DNA from: Xestospongia muta
Taxonomy: Eukaryota; Porifera; Demospongiae; Haplosclerida; Petrosiidae
Direction: 5' to 3'
Length of the DNA: 64,000 nucleotides
NCBI GenBank assembly: GCA_963693285.1
Contig: OY848927.1
Location: forward strand, 5,322,643-5,386,642
Below the pieces are notes generated by a model. It saw nothing but the letters and a program-made list of their open reading frames with translations. It did no database searches and was not told the DNA's origin. Positions 42,639 through 63,288 of the stretch are shown piece by piece. The position numbers were made by a program, and so were the translations under genes. Positions within the stretch are counted from its first letter, which is position 1. Every line of letters begins with the position of its first letter.

Positions 42639-44995
42639 ATGCCTCTTCCGAGGTGTTTCTTTGATATTTCCATTAATGGCGTACCGAGTAAGTATAATCC
42701 ACTACTATTTAGTAAATTATAAATTTATCTATATTTAAAGGTGGTAGGATTGTGTTTGAACTATTCACGGATGTGTGCCCCAAAACTTGTGAAAACTTTC
42801 GTTGTCTCTGTACAGGTATATAGGACAAGTGTTATTCTTGTCATGTCATTAGTTAATAGGAGAAAAAGGGGAAGGAAAAACAACGTTTAAGCCATTGCAT
42901 TACAAAGGCACACCCATCCATCGTATTGTAAAGGGATTTATAATACAAGGCGGGGACTTTGCAAAGGGTACCAACTATTCTAATTATCCAAAATGAGAAA
43001 TAAAAATTTCTTATAATTAGGTGATGGAAGTGGCGGTGAATCCATATATGGTGGATTGTTTAAAGGTGATAAAACATGTGTAGTTACTTGTGGGACATAA
43101 GCTGTACTCACTAACTGTGAAACTGAGTAGTGTTGTCATCATTTGGTGTTTCTTGGTTAATGTTTAGACGAAAACCTCAAGTTAAAACACGATGAATCAT
43201 TTCTATTGTCTATGGCAAACAAAGGACCCAACACAAATGGATCACAATTCTTCATGTATGTACATAAAATTGACCACACCCACCAATCAAATCACAATTT
43301 TCCTTTTTTCTTTACAGTACAACTCGGCCTGCTCCTCATTTAGATGGGTAAGATAAGGAAGGAGATGGAGAGAGAAAAAGTGACTCTCGTTTGTCTCTTA
43401 GAATACATGTTGTATTTGGTCGTGTGGTTAGTGGACAACAGTTTGTGACAGAAATGGAGAATCAAAAAGTGGATACTAAAAGTCGTCCGTATGCTGACGT
43501 ACGTATTTCTAACTGTGGAGAGCTGATCCTCATGAAAAGTAAGTTAAAGTAACACAGCAATATATTTTAAATAATTGGAAGCAACACTAGTATGTCTAAA
43601 TATATCCGTTTATTATTAAGCTCTGTGTATTTCCTATTAGAAGGCAAAGCTGTTCAAAGTAAGAGAGCTAATGTAGAATATACTTCAGAGTCGGAAGAGT
43701 CTTCCTCATCCAGTGATGATGAGGAATCAGAGAGTGAAGAAGAGACACAAAAGGAAAGGAAATCCAGAAGGAAAAGAGGAAAAAAGAAGCAGGTTAGATC
43801 TTAAAAAGATGTTCTGTAGATACATTTGGTACTGACAGATGAAAGAGGAAGGCACGAAGAGGAAAAAAACAAGAAAGAGGAAAAGAAAGAAAAAAAGAAA
43901 TAAAAATGACAAAAAAGAGAAGAGGTAATATAAACTTTTATGCTCTGTTAATACTTGTAATATTTTAGTCCAAGTTCTGAATCTAACTCAGAAGAAGTTG
44001 AAGAAGAGAATTTGGAACCACCTGCTCTACCTGAAAAGTCTGAAGAAGGATTTCTGCCCCCAGAGATCTCCTCAAATCGACGCTCATGGCTGTATCGTAC
44101 AAGTCGCAGTCCGAGTCCAAAAAAAGAAGAAAAGAAAAAGTAATTTTTTAAAAAGTACTTAAAGATCCTCTCTCTTTCTCTCTCATCTGATATCAACAAT
44201 AGACCACAACAGAAAGAAGAGGAGTTTTCATCTAGAGAACAAGCAGTAATTAAAAATGATCTTAATTTTTGTTGACCAGTTCTCTATATAGGTGTCTCGA
44301 TCGGGCAGAAAACTGAAAGGAAGAGGAATGATGGTCAGTAAGTACTCGATTATGTATATTTCGATAACTATTTTTTTGTCCAGAAATATCACACACCACC
44401 TCCATCCAGTAATCGAGATAATGCATTGAGAAGCACTTGGAGAGAAGATAGAAGAAATAGATCACCCTCACCACCATATAGGAGGCACAACAGAAGATCT
44501 CGTTCAAGGAGTGATAGCCGAGAGCGTAGAAGTAGAAGATGGAGACAATCAAAGGAACAATCACCTTCTGAGAGGAGATCCACTGAGAGAGATAGACAAA
44601 GGTCATCAGATAGAGGGAGACAGAGACATGAGAAGTCTCCTGTTAACAATCATACGAGACACCCCAAGTCCAAAAGTCCCCTGAGAGAATCAGAGGATGA
44701 TAATAAAGATCAAAGTGTTCAACGCTCTGATAGGAAAGAGGAACACACAACTGTGTCTAATGAAAGAAGGAAAGGGTCACAACGTGGGACTAAAGATGAT
44801 CTTTATCACCACTCGCCAGATGAAGATAGGAAAGATGTTAGGCAAAGCTACGAAAGAAGGTCTCGTACTAAATGGGAGAGGCACAACGATGATGATAGCT
44901 CTGATGTTGACGGAGAGCTTGAAGAAGCTTATCAAAAAGTGGAGCAAACATTAGCTGAACAGCAATTTGGTATTAATGATTTGTTCAATGAGTGA
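42639..44995 (+). CDS. PPIG: SR-type nuclear cyclophilin (PPIG/NKTR-like peptidyl-prolyl isomerase)
   Basis: Thirteen exons join in phase: 42639-42687, 42741-42815, 42860-42967, 43021-43065, 43168-43255, 43318-43347, 43402-43538, 43641-43792, 43839-43924, 43969-44139, 44203-44245, 44292-44333, 44384-44995; 545 residues. Residues 1 to about 177 are the cyclophilin domain: [34 protein letters not shown], the catalytic-Arg block [23 protein letters not shown] and [12 protein letters not shown]. The position equal to Trp121 of cyclophilin A is His, as in PPIG, which predicts weak cyclosporin binding. The tail is acidic/Ser-rich, then basic, and contains [12 protein letters not shown] (human VTRSGRKIKGRG), YHTPPPS and an Arg-Ser/Arg-Glu-rich region typical of splicing-speckle proteins. 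Confidence 0.93.
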
Positions 44996-45663
44996 TGTTC
45001 TTACTTCATTTCATTCTATATTACGTCATTTTGTTATAATTGTTCCCTTTTCTTTTATTTACTCATTAATTTTGTCTTTACTCTTACGTATACCGTAAAT
45101 ATTCTTATAATTAAGAAAGAAAGTAATTATAAAATTGGGTTGCTCTTGTGGGATATAAAGAAAACAGTTCCAGTTCGTCCAGTCATATGAATATATACGA
45201 GCAGGCGAGTCCAGTTTGTTATTAGACAGACACTCGAATTAAAGGTACAGCTAATGTGTGTTAAATAATATCGACGGGTTTATAATGTAACGAAGTATTG
45301 TATATTATATAATATTTTAGTGAAATCATAATATAAGCGAGATATAATAAGCTCACGTAATATACAATACTTGCTATTTCTATACTATTAATTAATATAT
45401 TTTATATCACTGGCTATTATAGTTGGTACAGGTCCAAATTGTGGTCAATGAGTTCCTTTCGATGATATTGTAATAATTATATCAATAAGTAATGATAGGA
45501 AGAGATTACATGTTCTAATACATGACCCTCATGGAGCAGTGAAACTTACTCCACTAATAGCTCTTATTAATATACAATACACAACATGACTTATGTTGTA
45601 GTATAATCTAATAGTTGTAATGTAAAGTAGTACCCCTATTTCATTTCATTACAGTGGATTACC
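44996..45663. other. Intergenic plus probable 5' non-coding exon of the HECW gene
   Basis: An acceptor (cattacag) at about 45655 lies just before the HECW start codon, so at least one untranslated exon should lie upstream; the donor at about 45243 (aaag|gtacag) is one candidate. No other gene seen. Confidence 0.4.
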
Positions 45664-50524
<4,861 letters not shown>

Positions 50525-51992
50525 GACCAATCTCTTTTTAGAACAGTCTACGCTGTTAATTAATAACAATTAATTATTTATGATCATTTTCATGAATCAA
50601 ACTTGATTACTATTATAATTATTATTCAGTTTTTGTGTTCAGTTTTTAATTATCTATTGTAATTGTTTTTTAGTCATTTTATTGTTAATTGTTAATTTTA
50701 TTGTATTTGTTAGTATTGTCATATAGCCTTGATTGTTAAGAGTTGACAAAATACGACAAGTTATTTAACCCCTAAAATAGGCACATGTAACAGGATATGT
50801 AGGATAGATGTGGGTCTCAAAGCATCTATTAAAGTAGTGTGTTCTTTTTAACCATTTTGAAAGTGATAGCTTATCATGTGATCTAGCTTAAAAGATTTAA
50901 CTTACTGCTTATGAGATTGTTTCTTTCTTTGGGGAGCCTATAAAATTAATCAATGATAAAAATGAATATAGTAGTGTTGTTCTTGTTTGCTTAAATGGAA
51001 CTAGTTTTAACAAAAAAAGGCTCTTAAAAATATAGCTTTAATTTTAGCTATACAGCTAGTTTGAAGTGAGGGGCAATGCTCCAGCCAGGATTACCTTGTC
51101 TTCAGCAAAAGGTCACCATGCCACATGGTGGTCCAAGCTAGCAATAACAGGGAATCCTAGATACTAAGTAGGAGGCTCCATCAGTGAGTCAGTGGTGATT
51201 GTTTGGGGCAATACAACACACCTTTTTTAAATATCATGGAATATTGAGCTGGGGCTGAATGGTACAAGTTTAAGGTTTAGTAGGAGCAATTAATATTTAT
51301 ATTATTTATATTTTTAAATGTCTAGGTAGCCTGCAAAGAAACATCATATTAATTTAAAGTGAAATTAATAACATTGTTTTTTGTGTTACTTTTTTATTTT
51401 GTGAAATAAATACATTTAGATGTTTTTGCTGGTCAAGTTTGAAAAAAGATGGTAAGATATATATCAACATGTATATCTTTATTTGTACATGTACACGTTT
51501 GTATATGTACATGTATTTAAGTAAAGGGTTGCCATAGCAAGTCAAAATAAGCTAAGATTCTACCTCAGTGAGGTTTGCCGTCAGTAGCTGTTGTATGCTC
51601 CCACCTACTCACAAAAAGTTATATATGTAGATGTACCTTCACTGTATCTTTGTGCATTAAGTACTGTGAAGGCAGAGTCAGCAATAACTAAATAAATAAG
51701 GATAGGAAAGTGTGTTAAATGCTCCTCCCCTATTAACGAGGGTTGATAAAATTGGTTATCATTTTATAATAATGATTATTGTTTATAGTTAATTATGACA
51801 TTTTCACAACACTATTATGTGAATTTTCTAGAAGCACAAATTTTACGGATCGCTTACAACAAACTCTCCAAATCAAATTAATTTATTTCATTAGTTAATA
51901 TTACAATGATGATGATAATTATGTTCAATAAACAATTATTTGAATCTTGTACTTCCCAATACTAAAATAAAAATAGAAGTCAATAAAAATTT
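50525..51992. other. 1.5-kb convergent intergenic region, HECW 3' / MAP3K20 3'
   Basis: Holds the two 3' UTRs. A less AT-rich patch at about 51060-51200 contains a short accatg/catggt hairpin but no recognisable tRNA, snRNA or mobile-element signature. Reading frames here are short and unconvincing. Confidence 0.4.
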
Positions 51993-55888
<3,896 letters not shown>

Positions 55889-56887
55889 ATGTCTACAGAA
55901 GATATTCCAGTAGAAGATAATAATGTGTTTGAAGTCAGAGAGACTGTAAGAAATCTGAAAAAATGTCTAGAGTGTCCTATATGGTAAGAAATTATGAAGA
56001 GATTGACTCAACTCCACCCACTTATTACAGTTTAGAACTTTTGGACGAACCTTGTAAAACACGTTGTCTTCACCAGTTTTGCAAGTATGACTTGTGTTGT
56101 GGGTATTGTCCAATTATTATCATGTCACAATAGGAAATGTATCGGTACAGTATTATCAAGCAATAAAAAACCAAAATGTCCGTTGTGTAAAGAACCCATC
56201 AGTAGACGGTGAGAATTAAATATTATATTGTATTACGTACCAGTATTGAACAGTGGTTTCACAGAGAACTCTGTAATGAATGAATTAGTTAGTGCTGTGA
56301 AAGAATTGAATGAAGCGGTATTTCAAGATGCTGGCATTACAGGTATGGCAGTATGGTCTAACCTAATATGGTAGGGAGTGATGTTAGTAGTAAGTTAGTA
56401 GTAGTTTTAGTTGTATTTAGCGCAAAGATAATTGTCTTGTGTCGTTCTTTAACTTAATCAATAGGAATATTAGTTTTCAACGTGTATTCTGATATTAGAG
56501 TTTGTTCATGTGATAAATTTTGACTTATTTTGTATGTTTACAATCATAACAATGGTTGTGTCTGTCATCATATTTTAATGAAATTATATCTTGTATTAAA
56601 AAGGTTTCTTACTTTTAGTGATAAACGCAATGTCATTTATTGTCTAGACTCTTCTTATAATGTATATCTCTCCTATTATCATGTGTAGTTAACTATGTAG
56701 CTGGTAGATGTTACTCTCTTGTTTAGTTCTGTTTATCACTTTAGGTACTCCCTCTCAACCTATTAATTACAGACATCAAGCTCGAGGTACTCCAGGAATG
56801 ACGCTTCACTCAGCATTATATCCAACTCCACACAAAACCAGTCGACAAACACAAGACCACATAAAAGAAAATGACGTCACTGTTTAA
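55889..56887 (+). CDS. Short BRCA1-like RING finger protein, no BRCT domains
   Basis: Five exons join in phase: 55889-55983, 56031-56084, 56134-56208, 56254-56342, 56745-56887; 151 residues. The RING zinc ligands are Cys29, Cys32, Cys44, His46, Cys49, Cys52, Cys65 and Cys68. The sequence KCLECPICLELLDEPC...C.H.FCKKC...KCPLCKEPISRR closely follows human BRCA1 (ILECPICLELIKEP...KCDHIFCKFC...CPLCKNDITKR), including ligand spacing within one residue. A flanking helix (SVMNELVSAVKELNEAVF) sits where BRCA1 has its second BARD1-pairing helix. After 40 more basic, Thr/Pro-rich residues a TAA ends the frame; I find no BRCT-coding exons before the next gene. A RING-dimer E3 partner is a reasonable inference. 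A TRIM-like or RNF RING is the alternative. Confidence 0.82.
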
Positions 56888-57281
56888 CTCTCCACACTTT
56901 ATGATTAATTGTGTGTGTGTGTTATACAAAATTAATATATTACAAATAATAATGTTTGTTGTTTCAATAGATACAGCTGCCAAATAAACATTTAAAAATT
57001 AAAATTTTCGTGAAACTTACAAAAAAGTGCACAGTTTGTTATTTTTTTTTTCTATAAATTATATTAACAAATTTTGAACACTCTCCCTCTCCTGTGCTAC
57101 AATAATATCTTGTACCATACATGTAATAATTATTATAACTAAACCCACACCCTATTTAAACTATTTTTACAAATAATTAATTAACAATCTGGATGTTTTC
57201 TAATAAGTAGCTGACAAGAAGCTTTGCCTTATAAATTTGATTGCCAAGGGTAGTGGCGTTTAAAACAAGAAGAGAAGAGCT
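56888..57281. other. Intergenic, RING gene 3' / three-finger receptor 5'
   Basis: 394 bp, AT-rich; no gene or clear regulatory motif recognised. Confidence 0.4.
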
Positions 57282-58114
57282 ATGGACTGTCTTCGTGAAG
57301 TCTTGCTTGTCCTACTGTTAGTCACTTGGGAAGTTGGTAAGTGGGTGTTCTAAACGATAATCTGATTAAATTTCAGGAAGACTGTTGACTCCAGTGGAGC
57401 ACAGTTGTTTTTTCGGGTGGCTAGCTATGAAACTAGCTTTAACTCTGCTCTTTTTTCTTCTTATTCAAGCAGATGGATTGAAATGCGCCTGCGATAACTG
57501 TAACCGGACTAGGCAAACAGATTACTGTACAGCAGGCGACAATGGCCGATGTTATTTAAAACTGTTACGCTATGAGAACACTGTTCACCGTAGTAGACAG
57601 TGCTACCAATCCGACAACTATAGAGACTTTTGCGGCACAAACACCACTAATTTGGTCATTGAGTGCTGTAATGATGAAGACTATTGCAATAATAACTTAT
57701 ATCCTACTTTCCCTCCAACAACAAGCTTAAATACTGGCTCACCAACGGTGCCAACAAATTCACCTACAACTGTATCAGGTCCAACCTTAGTCACAGGTAA
57801 ACCACCACATAAATGGCAAGCATGAAAGCAGAAGTGCATTAGATTTTAAGCCTAGAGTTTGAGTTAGTTAAACTATACAAGGTGTGTGAAAATAATTGAG
57901 GAAACTTGTTGGTACGTGAGTAGGTCATGATCAGGAATATAACAGCAGACGTCATAGTGTTGTTACAAAATGCTGACATGGCATTGAGATGTATGGGAAC
58001 TCAGCGAAGCATATCCAGATTTAAATACGTGTTAGACTTGACTGATTGGATGGAATGGTACTACGTGCATCAATTATACATATCATTTTACACGTTGCAA
58101 TTTCTACCTAAATG

Positions 58115-58170
<56 letters not shown>

Positions 58171-59255
58171 CTCGCTCTTTCTCTCTAGATACCATAGATA
58201 CCATGTGCTATCAGTACAATCCCGAAAAGCCTTCAAAACCACGCCGTTGTTTGACAAAAACAGGTAGTTGCTATCGACTACAAAGATTTGCATCGAACGG
58301 TTCAGTTGTCAGAGAAAGACAAGGGTGTTCTGAAACATGTGTTGAAAAGGAAAAGAAAAAAGTGTCCAAACAATGTTGTAATACATCACTTTGTAATGCA
58401 TTTTCATGGCAGTTGAAACCCACTCCAACGAGACTTCCTTCAGACAATAGTGATATCTTAAAGCTACCAATTGTTTCAGATTTACCATCTTCAAACAAAG
58501 CAGAGTCTGTATCTAGTAAAGTGCCTCTATCTTCTCAGAGTCCACTTTCTTCTAGCATATCTACTACATATCTCACTACTATAGCAGCAACAACAACTAC
58601 TACAGGTAAGATTTACACACAATAAAGAAATGACTAATAACTTGTGGTTTGTGAGAGATCTGTTGTTCAGTGGAGGAGAGAGAGTTAGTTGTTTTAAGGT
58701 TTTAAAGGCTTCTTTTGTAATGTTGTAGGAGTTGAAGGTGAACACCCTAAATGTGGTCTTCTAATTGAAGTTTTAATGATGGGCTTTGCCACAGGATGTG
58801 ACCCATTGAGCATTATATATAGTACAATATATGGAGGTGTTCTATTAGAACCATATGTTCTTTTTAATATAGTATATGCATAGCTCAAAGTGTTAAACAA
58901 CACAACCATGTTTAATGTCAATGATAATTATCATAAAATATATTGCTAGTCACATTTTGTTTTTGTCTGTCACTTGCTACTTCTCGTCTCTCCCCCAGGA
59001 CACCTGATCAAAACCCCTATTATCTCTATTGCAAGTCCCGCCTTCTCCCTCTCTTACAAGTCTTCTTTTTTCTCATCGCCTCTATTAATAATACTTGCGA
59101 TCTTTGTCTGTATCATTTACATTTTATTGTTAATTCTTCTTTTTGTTCTCATCACTACACTCTGTTATAAACAGAAGAAACTTCGTGCACTCAAGTCTAC
59201 AAAAAGTTCTAATAAAACATCACTTGATACACTAACCAGTGGAGAGTCTGTATGA
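57282..59255 (+). CDS. Type I membrane protein with two three-finger (TGF-beta receptor-like) ectodomains and no kinase
   Basis: Four exons join in phase: 57282-57336, 57377-57796, 58189-58605, 58999-59255; 382 residues. A hydrophobic leader is encoded by exon 1, and a second Met at 57427 also opens a good signal peptide (KLALTLLFFLLIQADG), so the true start is uncertain. Domain 1 (CACDNCNR..YCTAGDNGRCYLK...RQCYQ...FCG..IECCNDEDYCN) has the Cys pattern of type I TGF-beta/activin receptor ectodomains (CFCHLC...GLCF...CCNQDHCN). Domain 2 (MCYQYN...CLTKTGSCYRL...CSETC...QCCNTSLCN) is a second three-finger fold. A Ser/Thr/Pro stalk, one transmembrane helix (LLIILAIFVCIIYILLLILL) and a 30-residue basic, Ser/Thr-rich tail follow. 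There is no kinase. An alternative terminal exon near 58729-58881 is possible. Confidence 0.78.
58119..58186. repeat. (CT)n microsatellite at a splice acceptor
   Basis: About 24 CT units, then gctctcgctctttctctctag, directly before exon 58189 of the three-finger receptor gene. CT is on the sense strand. Confidence 0.95.
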
Positions 59256-60483
59256 CATACAACAATTATTATATTATTATGAATGACAATGAGATGATGG
59301 TTGGTATCACTTTTTTGTACAGTGTTATATTGTTATATTATTTTTAAACCTCGCTCTCACTCTCTCTCTCTTTCATATAATCTTATTTTATATAATTCGT
59401 TAACTTTTTAATTGATATTTTAAAAATGATTTTTTTAGAAATGTAGTTATAAGAACTACAATAAAATATATTTGCTGACACTACAAAGTGACACTTAATT
59501 ATATTCATTACACTAATCACATACTAAACATATTTTCTTAATAAACCAATAGTTATTATTGACAATACACCCAATTATAACTAATTTAATAAACCATTTT
59601 TACCCATTACATTTATTGTGTACACGTTTTCCCTTCAAAGAGAGGAGAAGGAAGGGGAGGTGATCTTAGATAAAATGTTTCCTTAAAGTCCAGCTGACAT
59701 CATCATGAGTAGAATATTGGTCAATGAGGGGCTGTTATGTATAAACCACACATCTGGTAGCCTTTTGTCATGCCAATACCTGGTCTATACATCTGTCTAA
59801 ACAATGTTAAATATTGTATCAATAAGAAATGAATTCCTGGTATATAGTTTAAAGACTAAAATATCCCCACAACTGATCTAAAGAAGATAAACATCTTTGA
59901 TCTTTTAAAACAATAGACTAATCATTAATATGATTTTATTGAATTATAGGGCATATGTTATGATTGTAGTAGAGTGTCTGTTAGTAACGTAGAGACTGTT
60001 AGAATTTGAAATTTTATGGTTTTATGAACAACAATTAGACTATCAATGTTTGGCAGCTATTTCTTGTTTAGTTAATCAAGCATATAATAACCTGGTTACT
60101 CCTATATTAATACAAAGATGAGTAACTCGGTGTCAGGACATTTAATACATACTATAGGTATACTATAGAATCATGTGCAAACATGTCATTGATTATGTCA
60201 AACTACTTAAATACACTGTATTGTAGATTACATAAGCATTATATAATAATGACAAGTGAAAATGAAGAGACCTTAACTATTGAAGTTAGGACATCCCAAG
60301 AGAGGAGATTGGTTAGGGTTAAGATGAAAAAACCCAGAGATGTTGTTGTTTTTTCTAACTGATCAATTTTTGTTTGTCTCCTTAAAAATTTGATGCATAA
60401 AGAATGCTTATTTTGTTTATTAATTTTTTTTATTAAATACAGTGTGAGCATGAATCAAATTTTACAAGTTGTATTGTATTCTG
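59256..60483. other. 1.2-kb convergent intergenic region
   Basis: AT-rich; contains the 3' UTRs of the three-finger receptor and PSMD11. Short frames here look spurious. No RNA gene or mobile element recognised. Confidence 0.4.
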
Positions 60484-61985
60484 TTACTGGACACATTTTG
60501 CTTTTTGGTAAAGAGAGTCAACAACCTTCCCAAGTTGTCCAATAGTATCAAGAGCAGCTGTATACGTCTGATCAACCGTAGTATCTTCAAAAACAACAAG
60601 AATCCCTTTGCCTTGATCCAAGATACCTAATATATGAAAGGAAGAAGTTTAGAGTAAATCTATATCACTCTGTACCACATAATTTGTTAAATCTATTAAG
60701 ACAGGTATGTATTTTTCCGTCATTCGACCATTCTTTCATGCATCCCTTCACCCATGGGGGAGAGTTGATGAAGGTATGTCATTACAAAGCTGCCTCAAAA
60801 CAAACTACCATGAAAACCAATATCTATGTATTAATACATATAGTAAATATTTAGAGTTGCTCAATCTTCAAATACACAAACAGAGAATTCATTGAATATT
60901 GTCATTTTCTAGAGTTACATGACAACCTACGAGTTATAATTATAATATAGTAGTTAAGTTAATGAAAAGGTATTATGGAAAGTAATGGGAAGTGATGAGA
61001 AATAATCGGAAGTGATGGGAAATAATCGGAAGTGATGGGAAGTGATAAGAAGTAATCAGAAGTGATGGGAAGTAATCAGAAGTGATGGGAAGTGATAAGA
61101 AGTAATCGGAAGTGATGGGAAGTGATGAGAAGTAATTGGAAGTGATGGGAAGTGATGAGAAGTAATTGGAAGTGATGCGAAGTAACAGAAGTAATAAATT
61201 AACTTATACAATCACATCACAATTAGAAGGCTATCTACACTAGTTAACTATTATCTTAATGACAGGGGCTAACCCCATAAGAACTGTCAAAGACTCACCA
61301 TGTAATGTTTTGTCCAAAATCATTTGTGATAGTTTCCTTTCTACAAGATCCTATAACAAGTAATACAAACAGTTTGTATATATATATATATATATATAAT
61401 GTGTGTGTGTGCATGTGTGTGTGCGTGTGTGTGTGTGTGTGATATACATTATATACTTACTTGTCTTAAATTAATCAGAGAAGCTACATGATCAACCTAA
61501 AAATAAAAAAAACTCTCATGTAAACAATAGTAAACTATGGTAGGTCATGTGACTACATTAGTAAAATCATGTGACAATCGAGACAGTAAAATCAAGTCAC
61601 TATAGTATTGATCATGTTGATAAAGTCATAGCTGTTTGATGTTAGTCATATCACAACTGTTTGATGTTAGTCATAAGATGAGTATTATTATGTATAGACA
61701 TTTCAATTCAAGGAAACACTTTTGTTGACTCTGCTCTAGTACTCTAATAACCACAGCAGCAACCAGTAGTAGTAGTGAATACTGTAGTAGTCTTATATCA
61801 TGCATGATATGGTTTTGAGTGACAACAAATTGTGCCAAATATGCTGTGTCATTTGTTGCTTGTATTAATTTATAAATGAACCAGTCTTTTTACTACACTA
61901 GTTTCAATGCACTTTAAAGTGACCACTAGTAATTGGCAATTAGTAAGTTCTCTTTTATCTTACATGTACACACAACACAAACATG

Positions 61986-62021
<36 letters not shown>

Positions 62022-63237
62022 TTCCTACCTCTACTCTTGAGAATGGCTCTATAATTCGTAATAAATTTTGTTCTAGTAAGGTGTCATAGAGACTATCCAG
62101 GTGAGACTAATTAAATACGTTCCTTATTTAACAATTTAAAACAATAAACATACCTTAACAATAGGGTCATCTGAAATGTACTCACAATACAATTTGACTG
62201 TCTAAAAACAATAAGGAAGAATGAGTTGTTGTACACAGATTACAATTACCTTTTCAAATTCTGCAACAGAGCGATTTTGACTAGCTTTGGCAATATTTTC
62301 CATAGCCACTAACTACATAGCCACTAACATTAACACAATGTAATACAGACCACATCCTCTTACCTGTGGCCCCGTATACCTCAATGCTAACTTACCAGTA
62401 ATTATAGATTGGACATCTTCAGGTCTGAAAAGAAAATAGACAAAGGGTATTTCCGATTACTTGATCAAGTTTATGACTTACTGGTTGAGCATAATTTTAC
62501 ACAATAGCATGTACTTGAGAGCTATGACAGCTTGTGGATGATCAATGGAGTCATAGTTCTTAGAAAAAAGACAGAAAGTGAAAAAGGAACCAGTCTATCC
62601 CCCCACCTACTTAAAGGTAATAGTTATAACAGTCTAGTATTGTCTATTACCCACAAATTAATTTTGTCTCATTGAAAGGATATTAAAAGAAAAGTGATAA
62701 ACAGGCTCATATTCTAATCTATCTTAGCCACGAACTAGTATACTGACCATGTCCTAAAATATCATGACAATATACTAATCATATCCTAACATATCCTGAC
62801 AATATACTGATCATATCCTGATATACCCTATTATTCATATGTACCTCAAAAGCTTCATAAAAGTAAGAGTAAGCTGTTTTGAAATCTTTCTCTTCAGCAT
62901 GAAGAATACCTGTTTGCAAGGTAGAATAATATCATTATAGATTGTAGCAACAATACCAGATTGAAGATCTAAAGATGCCTACAAAATGAACAAAAGAGCA
63001 CAACAACAAACACAACAATAATAACAAACAAGACAACCAATAATTCCATTACAGGACCGACTGCCTTACACATAACAATTTATTTAAATAACTTTATCCT
63101 TATTCGTATCAAGTTCAAAGACTCACGACAAATAATGTTCTCATTGTAAAATACTGTTGTACATGGGTAAACAATGCTTTATTAGGAATTTATGCATTGA
63201 CCATTAACAACTAGATAGTCATAGTCTAAAGAAATTT

Positions 63238-63288
<51 letters not shown>

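Noticed and set aside
51060..51200. Possible tRNA-derived SINE or small RNA
   Set aside because: Only a 6-bp hairpin and slightly higher GC; no A/B box pair or cloverleaf could be drawn.
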